A DNA stretch of 64,000 nt from Neocallimastix lanati (nom. inval.) (GCA_016946835.1 JACVTC010000043.1:1097501-1161500), one strand, 5' to 3'. Positions 12,962-26,289 are shown, numbered from the stretch's first letter. The notes: generated by a model not told the origin, from the sequence alone. Numbers and translations: made by a program.

Positions 12962-14065
12962 TAATATTATTTCTATCATATTTAGCATTAATTAACTTGG
13001 CTTCAATATTTTTGTAGCGTTCAATTAAGTATTCAAATACGTCTTTATAATTAATAATTTTATCATTATAATTATTATTTTTTTTAATAACATTTAAATA
13101 AAAGAATTATTATTAATAGCATTTATATTTTTAATAGCATATTTTTATATAATTTTTTTATTAATAACATTTAAATTAAAGAATTAAAATTATAAAATCT
13201 AACCATTATATGATTTATTTAATTATTCACTTAATGATTAATTTAAAAATTGAAATAACAAAATAATACAATAAAGTAATATTATGTAGCATAATATAGC
13301 TATAGCCACATATTTATATAGATCACATGAAAAAAATGGCGTAATGCAACCTCCCCGTAAAGAATATAATAATATATTTTTATACAATAAACTATGTTGA
13401 AATTATAACTCAATTTCAATTTAATACATTTCAATAATTAAAAATATTATTTAATTATAAATAATATATATTTAAATAATTATTAATTAATATATATTCT
13501 TATTTAATATTTAAATAATTATCTTTGCCTAAAAGTTCTGAGAATATTAATTAATAAGATTTATATTAATAATTAATTTCAATTATCTACATATGACATT
13601 ATGTGTATTTATTTATATTATGTTTATATATATATTTGCAACATATCTATATTATGCAGAAAGTATGAGAGTTTCTTCAGTTGGAAATCCTATAACCGAA
13701 TAAAATTAGAAAGTTCTATTTTAATAATTGTTTTTATCATTCTTCTATAAGATTCATTTTCTTGATAGAAATATCTATTTCTCGAACTTTCATCAAAACG
13801 AGAATTGTTTTTTTGAAAAAGAATTAATAGGTGTGAATTTCATAATAAAAAATAATTTTTCTTCATTCTTATATTAATTAATAAGTAATTTGAAATATTA
13901 CAATTACTAATTAATAATAAATTATATTTTATATTCTTACAAATAAAAAAACAAAATTTTATAAAACAAACTAAGTGTTGCAAATCTGTTGTGTAACAAT
14001 CATACAACCATATGTAAAAGCTTTTTTTTTTGCCACAATTATTGCGAACTTTAATCTTTATTTAT
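12962..14065. other. Non-coding region between MULE relic and LTR element
   Basis: No intact gene. There are small patches of higher complexity (13310-13360, 13660-13815, 13975-14050) that read like decayed mobile DNA. A 27-codon coding-like string on the minus strand near 12965-13045 (YKDVFEYLIERYKNIEAK) has no recognisable family. Confidence 0.5.
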
Positions 14066-14262
14066 TGTTAAGAGTCATGAATTTATAGTTTATAATTATG
14101 TCATTTTTATTAATATATTTTATGATAAAGAGTTACTAGCACTTAATTATTCTAAATTAAATGCTTTTATATTAATACATTGTGGCTTATACATTATTTA
14201 TATTACAATATGTTTCAATATATTTGAAGTTTATTCTTCATACATTTTCACATATTCTAACA
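14066..14262 (-). repeat. 3' LTR of the Copia-type element
   Basis: 197 bp; TGTTAG...TTAACA ends on the minus strand, next to the purine tract at 14263-14271 and outer TSD TTTAT at 14061-14065. Confidence 0.9.
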
Positions 14263-15626
14263 TTCCCCCTTAAACCTAGTTATTCTATAATGAATAAATT
14301 GGTTTACTGGTGAATATGTGTATATAAAATTATCCTATTTTACACTATTAACTTGATATTATTAAACTGTTATATATATTTCTATCCTAAATTAACCTCT
14401 AATTTTACATGAATAAAATATTTTTTATGTTATATTAATTATTTAATTTAATTTAAATATTGCTAAAATAATTTCTTAAATATATTTATAATCTAATAAT
14501 TTCCCCCCTAAAACTAAATATTTAATATTTTTACACCATTAATAAATATTAGATGAATCTATGTCATCTTTAATATAAAATAATTATATGTTTTTAAATA
14601 TACCATTTATATATGATGGAAACCTTTCTCTTGAAGGGTGATATTAGCTTAAAGAATCAGTTAAGTGACTTCTCTTTAATATTTTTATTTTCTTTTATAT
14701 TTTTATAATTTGTATTTTATTTTTCCTACTTTCCCCCTAAAATCCAAATTTCTAAAAAGGATTTTATATATTTGAATTTTCTCATCATTAAAATATTAAT
14801 TATAAAATTTTAATAATTTTAAATACTCAGTAATAAATAAGTATAGTTTTATAGATGGATAAACATCATCCATTTTTATATAACTCATGGTTATATTTAT
14901 TATTTTATTATACCTTTCATCACGAAGGTTTGTATTATGATTAAATTAAATAATTTTTATTTATTTAAACCTATTTCACGCTAGGTTTAATAATATTTTT
15001 ATTGTTAGAATGTACCCTAGGAATTACCATTCTATTATATTTCCCTTGAATATTTGGGATATTATATATTAATTATTTTATATGAGGTCTCTGACATATA
15101 GACTCCTCCATTATTGTAGTTTATATTTATATATACGAGCTTGATATTTATAAATACGTGTTAAAATAACTATACTTTAAATAATATGTTTTGTATATTC
15201 ATGGGGCGGAAATAGTCCATCACATAGTAGATTCCTTCATGTATAGATATTATATTACTAATAGCCAAAATCTTATTTGTTAAAAAATCAAATTATAATT
15301 TCAATTAAGAGTCTCTAGTATAAAGATATATAATTTTCTTTTATCTACGTTTATACGTGTTTTTTCTTTTTAAATAAATATTTTTATATTTTTTTTTTGA
15401 GTTTTACTTATCCTGAAATAACTTCTTTTATCAACAGTTTTATATTTTACGCGTTTCTTCAATTTTCTGTCTTGATCATTTTGATCAGTTATCAGTTTTA
15501 TTAGTCATCTTAAAAATTGACATAATGAGCAACCTTTATCATAATTTAAAATTCAATTTTTTTTTTTTTTATTATTGACATAATATTGTTTCCGGTAAAA
15601 GATTCTTTTACTATGAATCTTTTTAA

Positions 15627-15648
15627 GAGTCAGATGAGACTCTTAATC
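15627..15648 (-). other. Primer-binding site matching tRNA-Lys(CUU) half molecule
   Basis: The plus strand reads CAGATGAGACTCTTAATC just inside the 5' LTR. This is the D-stem end and anticodon stem-loop of eukaryotic tRNA-Lys with anticodon CTT (GAGACTCTTAATC). The retroelement-sense strand therefore pairs with the 3' end of a tRNA-Lys fragment cut in its anticodon arm, analogous to the half-tRNA primer known for Drosophila copia (which uses initiator tRNA-Met). Confidence 0.7.
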
Positions 15649-15844
15649 TGTTAAGAGTCATGAATTTATAGTTTATAATTATGTCATTTTTATTAATATA
15701 TTTTATGATAAAGAGTTACTAGCACTTAATTATTCTAAATTAAATGCTTTTATATTAATACATTGTGGCTTATACATTATTTATATTACAATATGTTTCA
15801 ATACATTTGAAGCTTATTTTTCATACAATTCACATATTCTAACA
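15649..15844 (-). repeat. 5' LTR of the Copia-type element
   Basis: 196 bp; nearly identical to 14066-14262; inner side abuts the tRNA-Lys-type primer-binding site, outer side the TSD TTTAT at 15845-15849. Confidence 0.9.
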
Positions 15845-15849
15845 TTTAT

Positions 15850-15887
15850 TCACTCTTAATTAATTACATGAATATATTTTTATATTA

Positions 15888-15919
<32 letters not shown>

Positions 15920-16270
15920 ACATAATTTATATAAAAATAAATATTATTTGTCCAATTAGATAATAACATAATAATATTTAAAATAGTAACGTTAAATAAA
16001 AAGTAATATTCAAAATAAAGTGCATAAATAGATTCAAAAAAAAGTTCATATGCAATGATCCTCACCTCCATAGGATTTGAATTGACTATCTGAAAGAAAT
16101 ATGTTCTTCTCCTTCAGAGGCATTGGCCCTGCTGTAAAAACAATAAAATAAACAAATAAACACATAATAAAATATAAATTTCATTTCTGATTTTAAGTGT
16201 TATACTTAACATTATCTCTTTTTATTATTATTATTATTGTTACTATTATTTATTTATTTATTATTTATTA

Positions 16271-16321
<51 letters not shown>

Positions 16322-16677
16322 TTATTTATTATTATTATTTTTATTTTTTGTTTTTGTTTTTGTTAAATTTACTACTACTTTGTTTTATTGTTATTGTTTT
16401 TACTATTACATATTCTAACAAATTTACTATATAAAAAAATATAATAAATAAAAAAAAAAAAAAAAAAAAAAAATATTGAATTTAAAATGGAAAAACATTC
16501 ATAAAATGAAGATATATATAAATTTAAAATTAATTAAAATTTGCTAATTTTATTGAATAATGAGATAAAAAATAAAATTAATAAATTAGTTAAAATTGAT
16601 TGTGATTATAATAAGATTACATATTAATAAAAAATAGTATTTAAAATTTTTGGTTTTAATATTAAAATAAAAAAATC

Positions 16678-16741
<64 letters not shown>

Positions 16742-16929
16742 ATTATTTTAATATTAAATATTTTATTGTTATTTTTTTTTTCTCTGATAAGTATTTTTCT
16801 ATTGATAATAATTTTAATGAGTAATTTTTTTTTTCTTATTTTAATTAGAATTAAAATATCTTTTATACTTTTATTTATGCAAATTATTATTATTGTTGAA
16901 TTTTTTTATTATTCATTTACTTTTTTATT
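15850..16929. other. Repeat-rich spacer downstream of myosin A
   Basis: Contains an A tract (about 15890-15918), a GC-richer patch at 16050-16135, the 16145-16209 segment related to the LTR at 9750-9877, TTTA/TTA arrays at about 16220-16335, an A tract at 16450-16473 and a TTA array at 16678-16740. On the minus strand the end of the patch at 16412 begins TGTTAGAATATGTAATAG, another LTR-like terminus. No gene is supported. The hydrophobic reading frames here are translations of TTA/TTTA repeats. Confidence 0.6.
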
Positions 16930-19900
16930 TTAGATTTCTAAAAGACATTTAATTAAAATCTATGAATTGTATATAATTTATTATATAAACGTATAAATGA
17001 AAGTTAATATATAATATTTAAATAAAATTTATATAAATTTAAATTTATATAATAAATAATAATAATAACAATAATAAAGAAAGACTTACTAAATCACTAC
17101 TGGATGGTAATTGAACTTGATCATAGTCACTAACTAATCTTGGGATAGGATTATTAAATTCATTATCTTCTATATTTAATAATAAATTATCTGTTTGATT
17201 TTTCACATCTTGACTTGAAATACTTTGTATAATTTCTGTTGGTATTGGGTTTTCATATTCAAGTGGTTGATATATCGATAAGAATTTTTTTATTTGTGTA
17301 ACATTTAATAAATAACAAATTTCAGCTGCGTTACGAATTTCTTGAAGTGACATTTTACCAAATTGTAATAGTTTTGCCGCTTGAATTATATATTCCATAT
17401 GCATAAAACCTATTTATATTTTAATATATATTAATTAAAATGGGTCAATATAAATATGTACATAATCCATTTAATTATTAAATAACTAAATAATATAAGT
17501 CATATTTGATATTTTATATATAATTAATTAATTATTTATTTATTTATTTATTATTAATATATTGAAATTTATTAGTGTTATTACCCTCTTGTACTTGATG
17601 TGAATCACACCAAAGCTCGATTTGATTTACATTATATTGAATTTGTACACCTCTCTTCCATGAACAGAAGTTCTTTTTTTTTTTTTTTTATCATTATTAT
17701 AAAATAAGTAATTTTATTAATATTAATAAAATTATTTAATATTATTAATAATTAAATAAAAATGAATTAATATTAATTATTATTATTATTAGAGGAGTAG
17801 AGCATGGTTATAATCTTAATCCTAATAATAAATATTTATATATAATAAATAATATAATAAAAAAAACAGAATTACCTTTCTCATAATTAAATGATTAAAT
17901 GAATTAATACCAATCATTTTTACAAGATGTGCTAATATTTGTGTTGCAATTGATTCTTCCATATAATACATCTTTAATAATTTACTAATTTTACTTAAAT
18001 AACTTAATAATTGTTCAATGGTATATTGTGGTGTTGAACTTGATTTAGTAAGTCTATTCCATAATCCATCATTTCTTATCATATATTCTTTAAGACTTTG
18101 ATTTTCAACAATCGCAGGTACAATCATTACATTTAATTCTTTTTTTAATTCCTTAAGCCATGTGAAATATATTTCAACAATAAGTAGTTCTATATCATTT
18201 AATATTTTTTCCATTATAATATATGAATTTGAATTCTCATTATTACTATATGGATCTTTAATGATAATTGTTTTAATAACACATAATAATTCATAAGAAT
18301 TTGATAGCCAAAATGCAGACACATTATTATCAATATTTTTCTATTTAGAAAAATTAATAAATAAATAAATAAATAAATAATAGTTTTGATTATTATTTTA
18401 ATTATTATTATTATTTATTTTTTTAATTGTATTTTGAAATTATATAAATTATTATTATTACATATATTTGAAATATATTTTATTAAATATATAAGCATAT
18501 GAATAAGCAAATGAATAAGCAAATTATTTATCAAAACTTTTATATTTATTGATAAATATATACTTACCAATACGACATTTTGAATACTTTGAATGATCTT
18601 TGCTGTGATATTTTGAACTCTTGTAAGTAATCCATTATCAAGCATTTTTCTAATGAATATTCCAATAATATGTGATGGGTAGAATATATCTTTTGGATCA
18701 ACAGCTTCAGTTGGTTTTGGAACTTCAAGACTAAGAATTAATCCATCAATTATTTCTTTTTCCAATGACGGATCTTCAAGCATCTTTAATGTACACTTTA
18801 TATTTATATATTATATAAATTAATTTAATAAATGATTAATTATTAAATCGATTGCATATATATATAATTATTTATATTAGTATTAAAATTTTCATTCTTA
18901 TTATTATTAAATTAAAAAAAAAATTATATTTACTTCATTTTCCAATGCTTCTGCTTCTAATTTCTTTTTTTCTTCTTCATCTTCAACAATATTTTTAATT
19001 TTGATCTTTTCATCTTCAGTTTTTTCACTTTCAATATTTTCATTTTCAATTTTTTCATCTTCGACCATTTTAATTTCAACCCTTTCATTTTCTTCTTTTT
19101 CATCCTCTACCACTTTAATTCCAACTTTTTCATCAATATTTTGGGTTGTTGTTTCTTGGACATTTTCTTGATATAAATTTCTTTTACTGCTTAATAATCC
19201 AGTATCTGATGATTGTAATGTGAGAGTAGAACCTTTTTTTTTATCATAGCTAAGATTTGTATTTGATACATGAATATTAAGATGACCTTTTGAAGAACTC
19301 TTTTTTCTATAACTATCTTCTAATGATTGTGGTTCATTATTAGTATCAGCCATATATTTTTGAGCTTTTGCCAATTGTTCTTTGAGTTTATTATTTTCTT
19401 TTCTTAAGACAGCCACTTGTGAAGCTTCATTTGCAAATTTTTTACTTTTAGTAGATTCAATATGTAAATCTTCTTTAATTTTTTTAATTTCTTTCTTTTG
19501 ATTTTCAATGATTTCCTTAAGTTTAGCTATTTCACCAATCTTTTCATAAACAGTTTCATTGGCATCGGTGCATTCTTTTTCCAATTTATTTACTTTTTCT
19601 TTATAATTATTCAATTCACGTTCAAGATTAGCATTTTCTTCATTCGCCTGTTCTCCAATATCTTTGGAACGAATATCTAAACGTTCAAATTTCTCTTTCC
19701 AAATAGATATTTGACTTTCTAACCATGAAATCTTATTAATGTATTCTTTGTTTAAGTTTTCCTTGTCTGCTAAACTTTGTGAAAGTTCAAATAATTTAGT
19801 TTCAAGTTGATAATTAACTTGTTTAATATGTGTAATACTTTTTGCTTCTTTCTTTAATCCCTTATATTCACGTAATGCAAATACACGTCTAATACATGAT

Positions 19901-20491
19901 TGAACATATATAATCTTTGAAATTTGATCCTTATAAAGTTTTCTAGTTTGCTCACCTCTAAATACTTTTTGAATCTTAATAGCAGCATCATTTCTTTTCA
20001 TTTCATTAAATTTATTTTTAGCTTGAATTAATCTTATAGCTTATATTAATTTTTATTTAAAAAAAAATTAATAATAATAAAAAATAAAAAAAAAAAAAAA
20101 AAAATAAGATAAAATAAAATAAAAAAATTTATTTTATATTAATACTTTTTATATTATCTATTATTTAAAATTAAAAATTTATATTTTATAATAACAAAAT
20201 ATAATATAATATAAAGATAATTTACTTGATTGAAGAGTTATAGCAGCTTTTTTAAGTTTAATATATTTTTTTCTACATACAAAGGCACGAATATTCTTTT
20301 GAATTGTAATTGTGGCATGTATTTCTCTTTTCGATTTAAGTAATTTTTGAGCAAGCTTTTTACGAATTGCTATTTATTATGTAAATTCAATAATTATAAA
20401 TAATATATCTTAATTAATAAGTAATATTAAGAAAATATATAAAATTTTATACTTTTAAACTTATTTTATTTTATTTCTTTATTTTTCATTG

Positions 20492-20557
<66 letters not shown>

Positions 20558-23500
20558 TTAATTTAATAAAAATTAAATTATACTAATATTTAAATTTAAT
20601 ATATATATATATATATATTCACCATTCTGAACGATAATTGCTGCTTCTTTTATTCTTTTATAAGATCTTTGATATATATGACGTTTAATGTTCTTTTGTA
20701 CCATAATAATTGCTTTATTTAAGCGATTAGATCGAATTTTTTCAAGATAAGCTAACATACCCGTTCTAAAGAATACTTTCGTTATACCAAATTGATATTT
20801 ATCTGGATTAGTAATTGTAGATTCTACAATTTTCTCAGTTAAGCCTTTATAATCTTTCGAATTCCATTCATCGGATTTTAATAATAGATAATAACGATCC
20901 ACAAATTCTTGGAATGTCCATCGAGTAGGATAACCTGCACAACTAATCCTAATGGTTTCTAGTACACCACAAGCTCTTAATTGTGAAAGAACCATCATTG
21001 GCTCAAATACAAATGCCTGCTTTCCTTGATTTGGTTTAATACATCTAATATAATGAACATCTGTAGAACGAATTGTTTGCATTAATTCAATTAAAGATCT
21101 CTTAAATATAGAACCTAAGGTTTTCTTTTGTGGAGCTCCATTTGGTCTTAAAGAGCGTCTTCTTACCTGATCACTTGATACTGAGTTTTTTCTTGATTGC
21201 TCAGGTGTAATAGTCTCTTGTCTTTCTAATTTAACAATCTCTTTTACAAAGTCTGAAGAACTATTCATTAAAAGATTTAATTGTTCATCAGAAACAGTAT
21301 CTTTATTTTTTTCTAAAAATCCCTCAATAGCATAGGTTACATCAAGGGCATAATGAGCAATTGTAAATGAATTCTCGGAGAATCTTGGCTTTTTAAAGAA
21401 ATTTCTGTATTTTTCATTATTAGTGAAGTTATTATACAACTTTGTAATTAAAGAATTATCTGAACCAGATGGTAATTTACATTCCTCGTCAAGTAAAGCT
21501 AAAATACCTAATTTACTTTCAATTAAATCAATACATGGTTGATTATCATAAAAATCAATAAATGACCATTCAATTTTTTCATTAACATATTCATCTTGTT
21601 CCAATTTAAATACATGTTGATTAAATTCTTGTTGAAGTTTTTCATTAGAGTAATTAATACAAAATTGTTCAAAAGAGTTCGTATCAAAATGTTCAAAACC
21701 ATAAATATCAAGAACACCAATAAATGATAATGTCGAATTATTTGGTACTTCAGTTAATGCTAGATTCTTATTTATCATTTGAACAAGCCATTCAAATAAT
21801 TGAGAATATAAGAATTTTGCAATTGAATCTCTCCCCACAATAGCATCTGTTTGATTTAAATTTGTAATAATTACTTCAGTACGTGCTTTAATTTGTTTCT
21901 TCATAATCCATTTACAGAAATCAGCTGCTGGAATACCAAGAAGTCTAGTTGCATTAATTACAGCTGGATCGTTTTCTTGAACAATTGAATCACCATTTCT
22001 TGTTGATTTAATTTCAATGTTACCAATATGAAGTAATGCAGCACAAATTTTAAATACTGACCTAATAATTTTTTTTCATTTTATTTTTTTTTAAATAATA
22101 TATTAATTGTTGATTAATAATATATAATTAATATTAATAATAAATCTTTTATCAATATCTTATCAATTTAATTTTAAAATAAAATTACCATTGTAATGAT
22201 ACAGGAATACCAGTAGCTGATAAAGCTCTTTGTGTAATTGAAAATTCAGCTTCATCATCTACTCCAGGAATTGTACCATCACCTCCTTGATTTAAATAAT
22301 TATATTGATCATATGATGTAATACATAAATCTTTTCTTTCAGCAGCTGGACAACCAGCACATAATTGATAGAAAATATGATAATTTCTTTCTATATTTAA
22401 AAAACATAATTATAAAATTAATTGAATTATTTTATGATGGTACAATAAAAATTATAATATAAACTTACCAGTTAATGGTTGGAAAACTAATCTTGATCTT
22501 TCTAATAAGTATGTTCTAGTTTGTGCACCAGCAATTTTAATATTTCCGTTCTTTTTATTTTTTAAAAACTGAATTTCAATATATTTTCCAAATCTAGAAG
22601 AATTATCATTACGAGAAGTTTTTGCATTACCAAATGACTAATATATTTTTATTTATTTTTACCAAATAATAATAATAATAATAATAATAATCAATTAATA
22701 ATTCAATAAATAATAATAAAAAAAAAATGTTAAATAAATGTTGAAGCCAATAAATTTATATTTACTTCCATTATAGGATTAGTAGCTAAAACAGCCTCTT
22801 CGACTTCACTCATTCCATTATTTAACATAGATAATTCATCCTGTGAACCTGGAAATGTTTTATCGAGCATATCAATTGTTGCAAAGTATCTCATAATATA
22901 TTTTGCTGATTGAGTTTTACCTGCACCCGATTCACCACTAACAATAATTGATTGGTTTCTACTCTCTCTTAACATATTTCTATAAGCTTCTTCCGCAATA
23001 GCAAACTTTATTTAAATTAAGTTATAATTAAATTTATTAATATTATTATAAATATATTAATCAATAATTAATTAAAAAATTACCAAATGAGGTTCTAATT
23101 CACCACGACGTTTACCAGAATCTTGTTTAAGTATATTTAATTAATAATAAACGTTATTATTTTATTTTAACTTATTTTAATTTATTCATTGTTCTTTATT
23201 TTTATTTTTATTTTTATTTTTATTTTTAATTTTTATTTTTATTTTTAATTTTTATTTTTTTTTTTTTTTGGTTAAATAAAAATATATAATTGTTCAACGG
23301 CTTACATGCTCTCATAATATCTGGTGTATAAATTGGTAAATTCTGGAATGGATTAAGGGCAATTAATACAATACCTGAATATGTATAAATTTGCTGTTGA
23401 TTATATCTTATTTTTACATTATTAAGAACTATAAACAATATCATAAAAACATTAATAGATTAGTTTTATATATATATATATAAATATATATATATAATTT

Positions 23501-24157
23501 TCTTTAAATTTTATACCTGCAGGCTCATGTAAATGACTAAGTAATGTTAAATCATCAATACCTTCCTATATTTTTTTAAGAAAAAAAATAAAAAAAAAAA
23601 AAAAAAACATATATATATAAATATTTAATAATCAAAATCAATTAATATATAATTTTTATAAACTAAGTACCAAAACTGGAGGGTTTCTTAAAGGTGGAAG
23701 TATAGAAAACTTTGTGGTTTCCAATTGCTTCATTGTTGTACTAATTACTTTCGGCTGAAATAACATTATTTTAAAAATAAAATAAAATAAAATAAAATAA
23801 AAAAGTTATTAACTTTTTTAAAATAATAGAATATACTCCTGTAATTAATATTCAATAATTATGTATATAAATCCCAAATATATTACCTTCAATTGACCTT
23901 CTATGATAAAGGTTAATTCGACTTTATCACCTTCAACTAAACGATTAGAAAGTGTTCCCGTAATAAATCCTTCTTTTTCATCTTTAAACCAAGCTCTTGT
24001 ACCCTAAATTATTATTTAATAATGTAATTTATATAATTTTTAATTTAATACTATTTTTTTCTATTTTTAAATAAATTTAAAAATCATTATATATACATAC
24101 AATTGTATAAAATGATAATGTGTCATTTTCGGTTTTTTTATCATTAATTTCTGACAT
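16930..24157 (-). CDS. Class V myosin heavy chain, paralogue A (17 exons)
   Basis: Exons: 24101-24157, 23887-24003, 23671-23754, 23517-23565, 23306-23428, 23084-23121, 22766-23005, 22469-22637, 22189-22390, 20623-22061, 20226-20369, 18934-20039, 18568-18795, 17876-18340, 17585-17672, 17090-17409 and 16930-16959. They sum to 4899 nt, 1632 residues. Domain order: SH3-like N-terminus ([14 protein letters not shown]); motor with P-loop GESGAGKT, switch I NSSRFGK, relay DIYGFEHF, and the actin-contact/converter region [10 protein letters not shown] ... [21 protein letters not shown]; six IQ motifs for light chains/calmodulin (e.g. [36 protein letters not shown]); a coiled coil; a charged linker of EDEK repeats; and the globular cargo-binding DIL domain ([23 protein letters not shown]). 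It walks on actin carrying vesicles or organelles. The 30-nt last exon encodes ILIKCLLEI-stop, matching [10 protein letters not shown] of paralogue B. TTA repeats fill intron 10 (20491-20556). Confidence 0.95.
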
Positions 24158-25019
24158 TTTCGATGAAATTATAACTTCTAAAATATAAATATTTATATCG
24201 TAATTCTAATAAACAAAAATTATGAATTTATGAATTGAAATTTGTCTTGATAAAGAAATTATTATATTTTTATCATTGATGTTATTATTTCAATTAATTT
24301 CAAGTTATATAATATGGAATTTATAATATGCTTGTTTGGTTATAATAATATGATTTTATATTATTACACTTTTTATATAGAATTCACAGAATTATATATA
24401 ATTTTAAAGATTAAAAGATAAATTTATTAAATAAATATTTAAAATATATTTAAATTTTAATAAAAAAAAAAAACATTAATGCACATTAATTTTTTTTTAT
24501 TTTTATTTTTATTTATTTGTTTATTTTATTGTTTTTTAAGAAGAAAATCGAAATTGTTAAATATTAATATTGAAATATATTTTAATGGAAGAATCATTAC
24601 AATAATATTATAAATTTAAATTTTATATTCCACTCTATTTCAATATGCATTATTTTTATAAATTTTAAATACTAAATAAATAATGTACCTATATTAAACG
24701 AAAAAAAATATTCGTTATAATACTTTAAAAATTTTATAAATTTCTATTTTATTATTTTTTTTTATGTAATATTTAATTTTTATTTAATTTTAGTGTATAA
24801 CAACTTATCATTATTCTTAACAATATAGTTTAGTGTAATAAAAATTTTTTAAAAATATTTTAAATTTTAAATATTATTATTATTTTTTTTTGTAATATTA
24901 ATTACTATAAATAAATAAATTTTGAAAAAAAAAATATAAAAATTATTATATATTTTATTTGATATAACAAAAATTTATTATTAAATGAATTTATTATAAT
25001 CCATTTTTATATATCTAAA
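24158..25019. other. Upstream region of myosin A, no gene seen
   Basis: Plain AT-rich sequence with short A/T tracts; contains the presumed myosin A promoter and 5' untranslated region. No defensible element. Confidence 0.55.
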
Positions 25020-25093
25020 ATGGGTGTTGCATTTTGTAATAAGGCTTTACATGAATTATGGCGCCCTTTATTTATTCCTTTTTGTTATGTGGC
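25020..25093 (+). CDS. Possible first coding exon of a small membrane protein (uncertain)
   Basis: ATG at 25020 opens a short, non-repetitive, coding-like stretch (MGVAFCNKALHELWRPLFIP followed by FCYVA) ending at a strong donor, GC|GTATGT. Its GC content and residue mix differ from the surrounding AT noise. No acceptor giving a good continuation is visible nearby. The acceptor at 26947, 1.85 kb downstream, is in matching phase and would join it to the membrane-segment exon of the island at 26.9 kb. That long intron would be unusual for this genome. Read without splicing it gives only 28 codons. The Trp-Arg-Pro-Leu/Pro-Phe pattern is loosely like small mitochondrial ATP-synthase subunits, but an obligate anaerobe would not be expected to keep those, so no function is assigned. 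Confidence 0.3.
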
Positions 25094-25740
25094 GTATGTT
25101 ATATAATAATATAAACAAATTTGAAAGGTTAAAAAATTTTTTTTGCTTTTCTAAAACTTTTTTGTAATGAATATTTTGTTTTTATATTTTAAAGATACAT
25201 TAAACTTTAAACTTAAAAATAAAATACTTTTTACTTCAGTATAAAAATTAAGAACATTTAAATAATATCGTTATTTTATATTTTTAAAATATATAAGCCT
25301 TTATAATTTTTAAATGTTTATTTATATATATATATTTTATAGAATAGAACTTTTAATTTTTAGATATTTTATATATTGATGAAATGATTAAATAAATATA
25401 AACGGGAAAATATTCTTTCTAATACTTTTGATTAAATATTTTATTTTTAAAGAATATTTTATTTATTTTAAAGATATATAAAACTTTTAATTATTGTATT
25501 AATGTAAAGAATTTCTTATTTTTAAGAATATTTAAAGTATATTTTTTTTTGGATATAAAAAACGAATGTGTATCATTTCGCAATTGTGCATTTCGAAATG
25601 TGGCTTAAAAATTTTTAATTAATTACCACATTATATATATATTTTTAACCAATTAATAAATAATTAAATAAATAATAAAAATCATTTTTGAAATTAAGTA
25701 AATAAGTCTTTAAATATTTTATTATAAAATATTTTTAAAT

Positions 25741-25932
25741 AAATAAATAATAAATAATAAATAATAAATAATAAATAATAAATAATAAATAATAAATAAT
25801 AAATAATAAATAATAAATAATAAATAATAAATAATAAATAATAAATAATAAATAATAAATAATAAATAATAAATAATAAATAATAAATAATAAATAATAA
25901 ATAATAAATAATAAATAATAAATAATAAATAA
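25741..25932. repeat. TAAATAA heptanucleotide array, about 27 copies
   Basis: Uninterrupted 7-bp repeat over about 190 bp. Because 7 is not divisible by 3, every frame reads through a repeating tri-heptad peptide, which produces a spurious open frame. Confidence 0.95.
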
Positions 25933-26289
25933 TGAATAATTTAATAATTTTTTTTTTTTTTTAGACTTTCTCACATGATTTCTACATCATTGGTAGGTCA
26001 CATGAGTGTAATAATTGAATAATAAATAATAAATAAATAAATAATAAATAATAAATAATATACAAATAAGGACGCCATAAATAATAAATATACAAATAAA
26101 AAATAAATAAATATTTTATTTTTTTAATTTAAAAAATGAATAATTAACAAATTTTTTATTCAGAATAAATATAAATATTTCAAATATTAAGCATTAAGCA
26201 GTAAAAAAAATATTTTCATATCTTCATATTACTGTTACAATAAAAAATTATATATGATTTATTCTGAATAATAAATAATTATATATATA

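Larger units (their letters stand above)
14066..15844 (-). mobile_element. Small Copia-type LTR retroelement, non-coding, TSD-flanked (fossil)
   Basis: Two directly repeated LTRs (14066-14262 and 15649-15844, about 197 bp) enclose a 1.39 kb interior. On the minus strand each LTR begins TGTTAGAATATG and ends CTCTTAACA. The 5' LTR is the one at 15649-15844. It is followed by GATTAAGAGTCTCATCTGAC, the complement of the anticodon arm of tRNA-Lys(CUU), and the 3' LTR is preceded by a purine tract AAGGGGGAA. Both features are usual for Copia-type elements primed by a half-tRNA. The flanking 5-bp TTTAT at 14061-14065 and 15845-15849 is a clean target-site duplication. The LTRs differ at only a handful of positions (2-4 percent), so the insertion is fairly young. 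The interior shows no gag or pol reading frame: a broken or non-autonomous (TRIM/LARD-like) copy. Confidence 0.9.

Noticed and set aside
12943-13045. Minus-strand coding-like string YKDVFEYLIERYKNIEAK
   Set aside because: Too short, partly antisense to the MULE tail, and no splice sites or family; not listed as a gene.
16050-16135. Possible tRNA on the minus strand (TTCAAATCC-like B box)
   Set aside because: The T-arm does not pair as five base pairs around a seven-base loop, and no acceptor or anticodon stem fits; most likely part of a mobile element.
16197-16434. Hydrophobic open frames rich in Tyr/Leu/Ile
   Set aside because: Products of TTA and TTTA microsatellites; no codon signal outside the repeat.
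25735-25974. 79-residue open frame of repeating LLFIIYY
   Set aside because: It is simply the translation of the TAAATAA array; no start context or composition of a protein.
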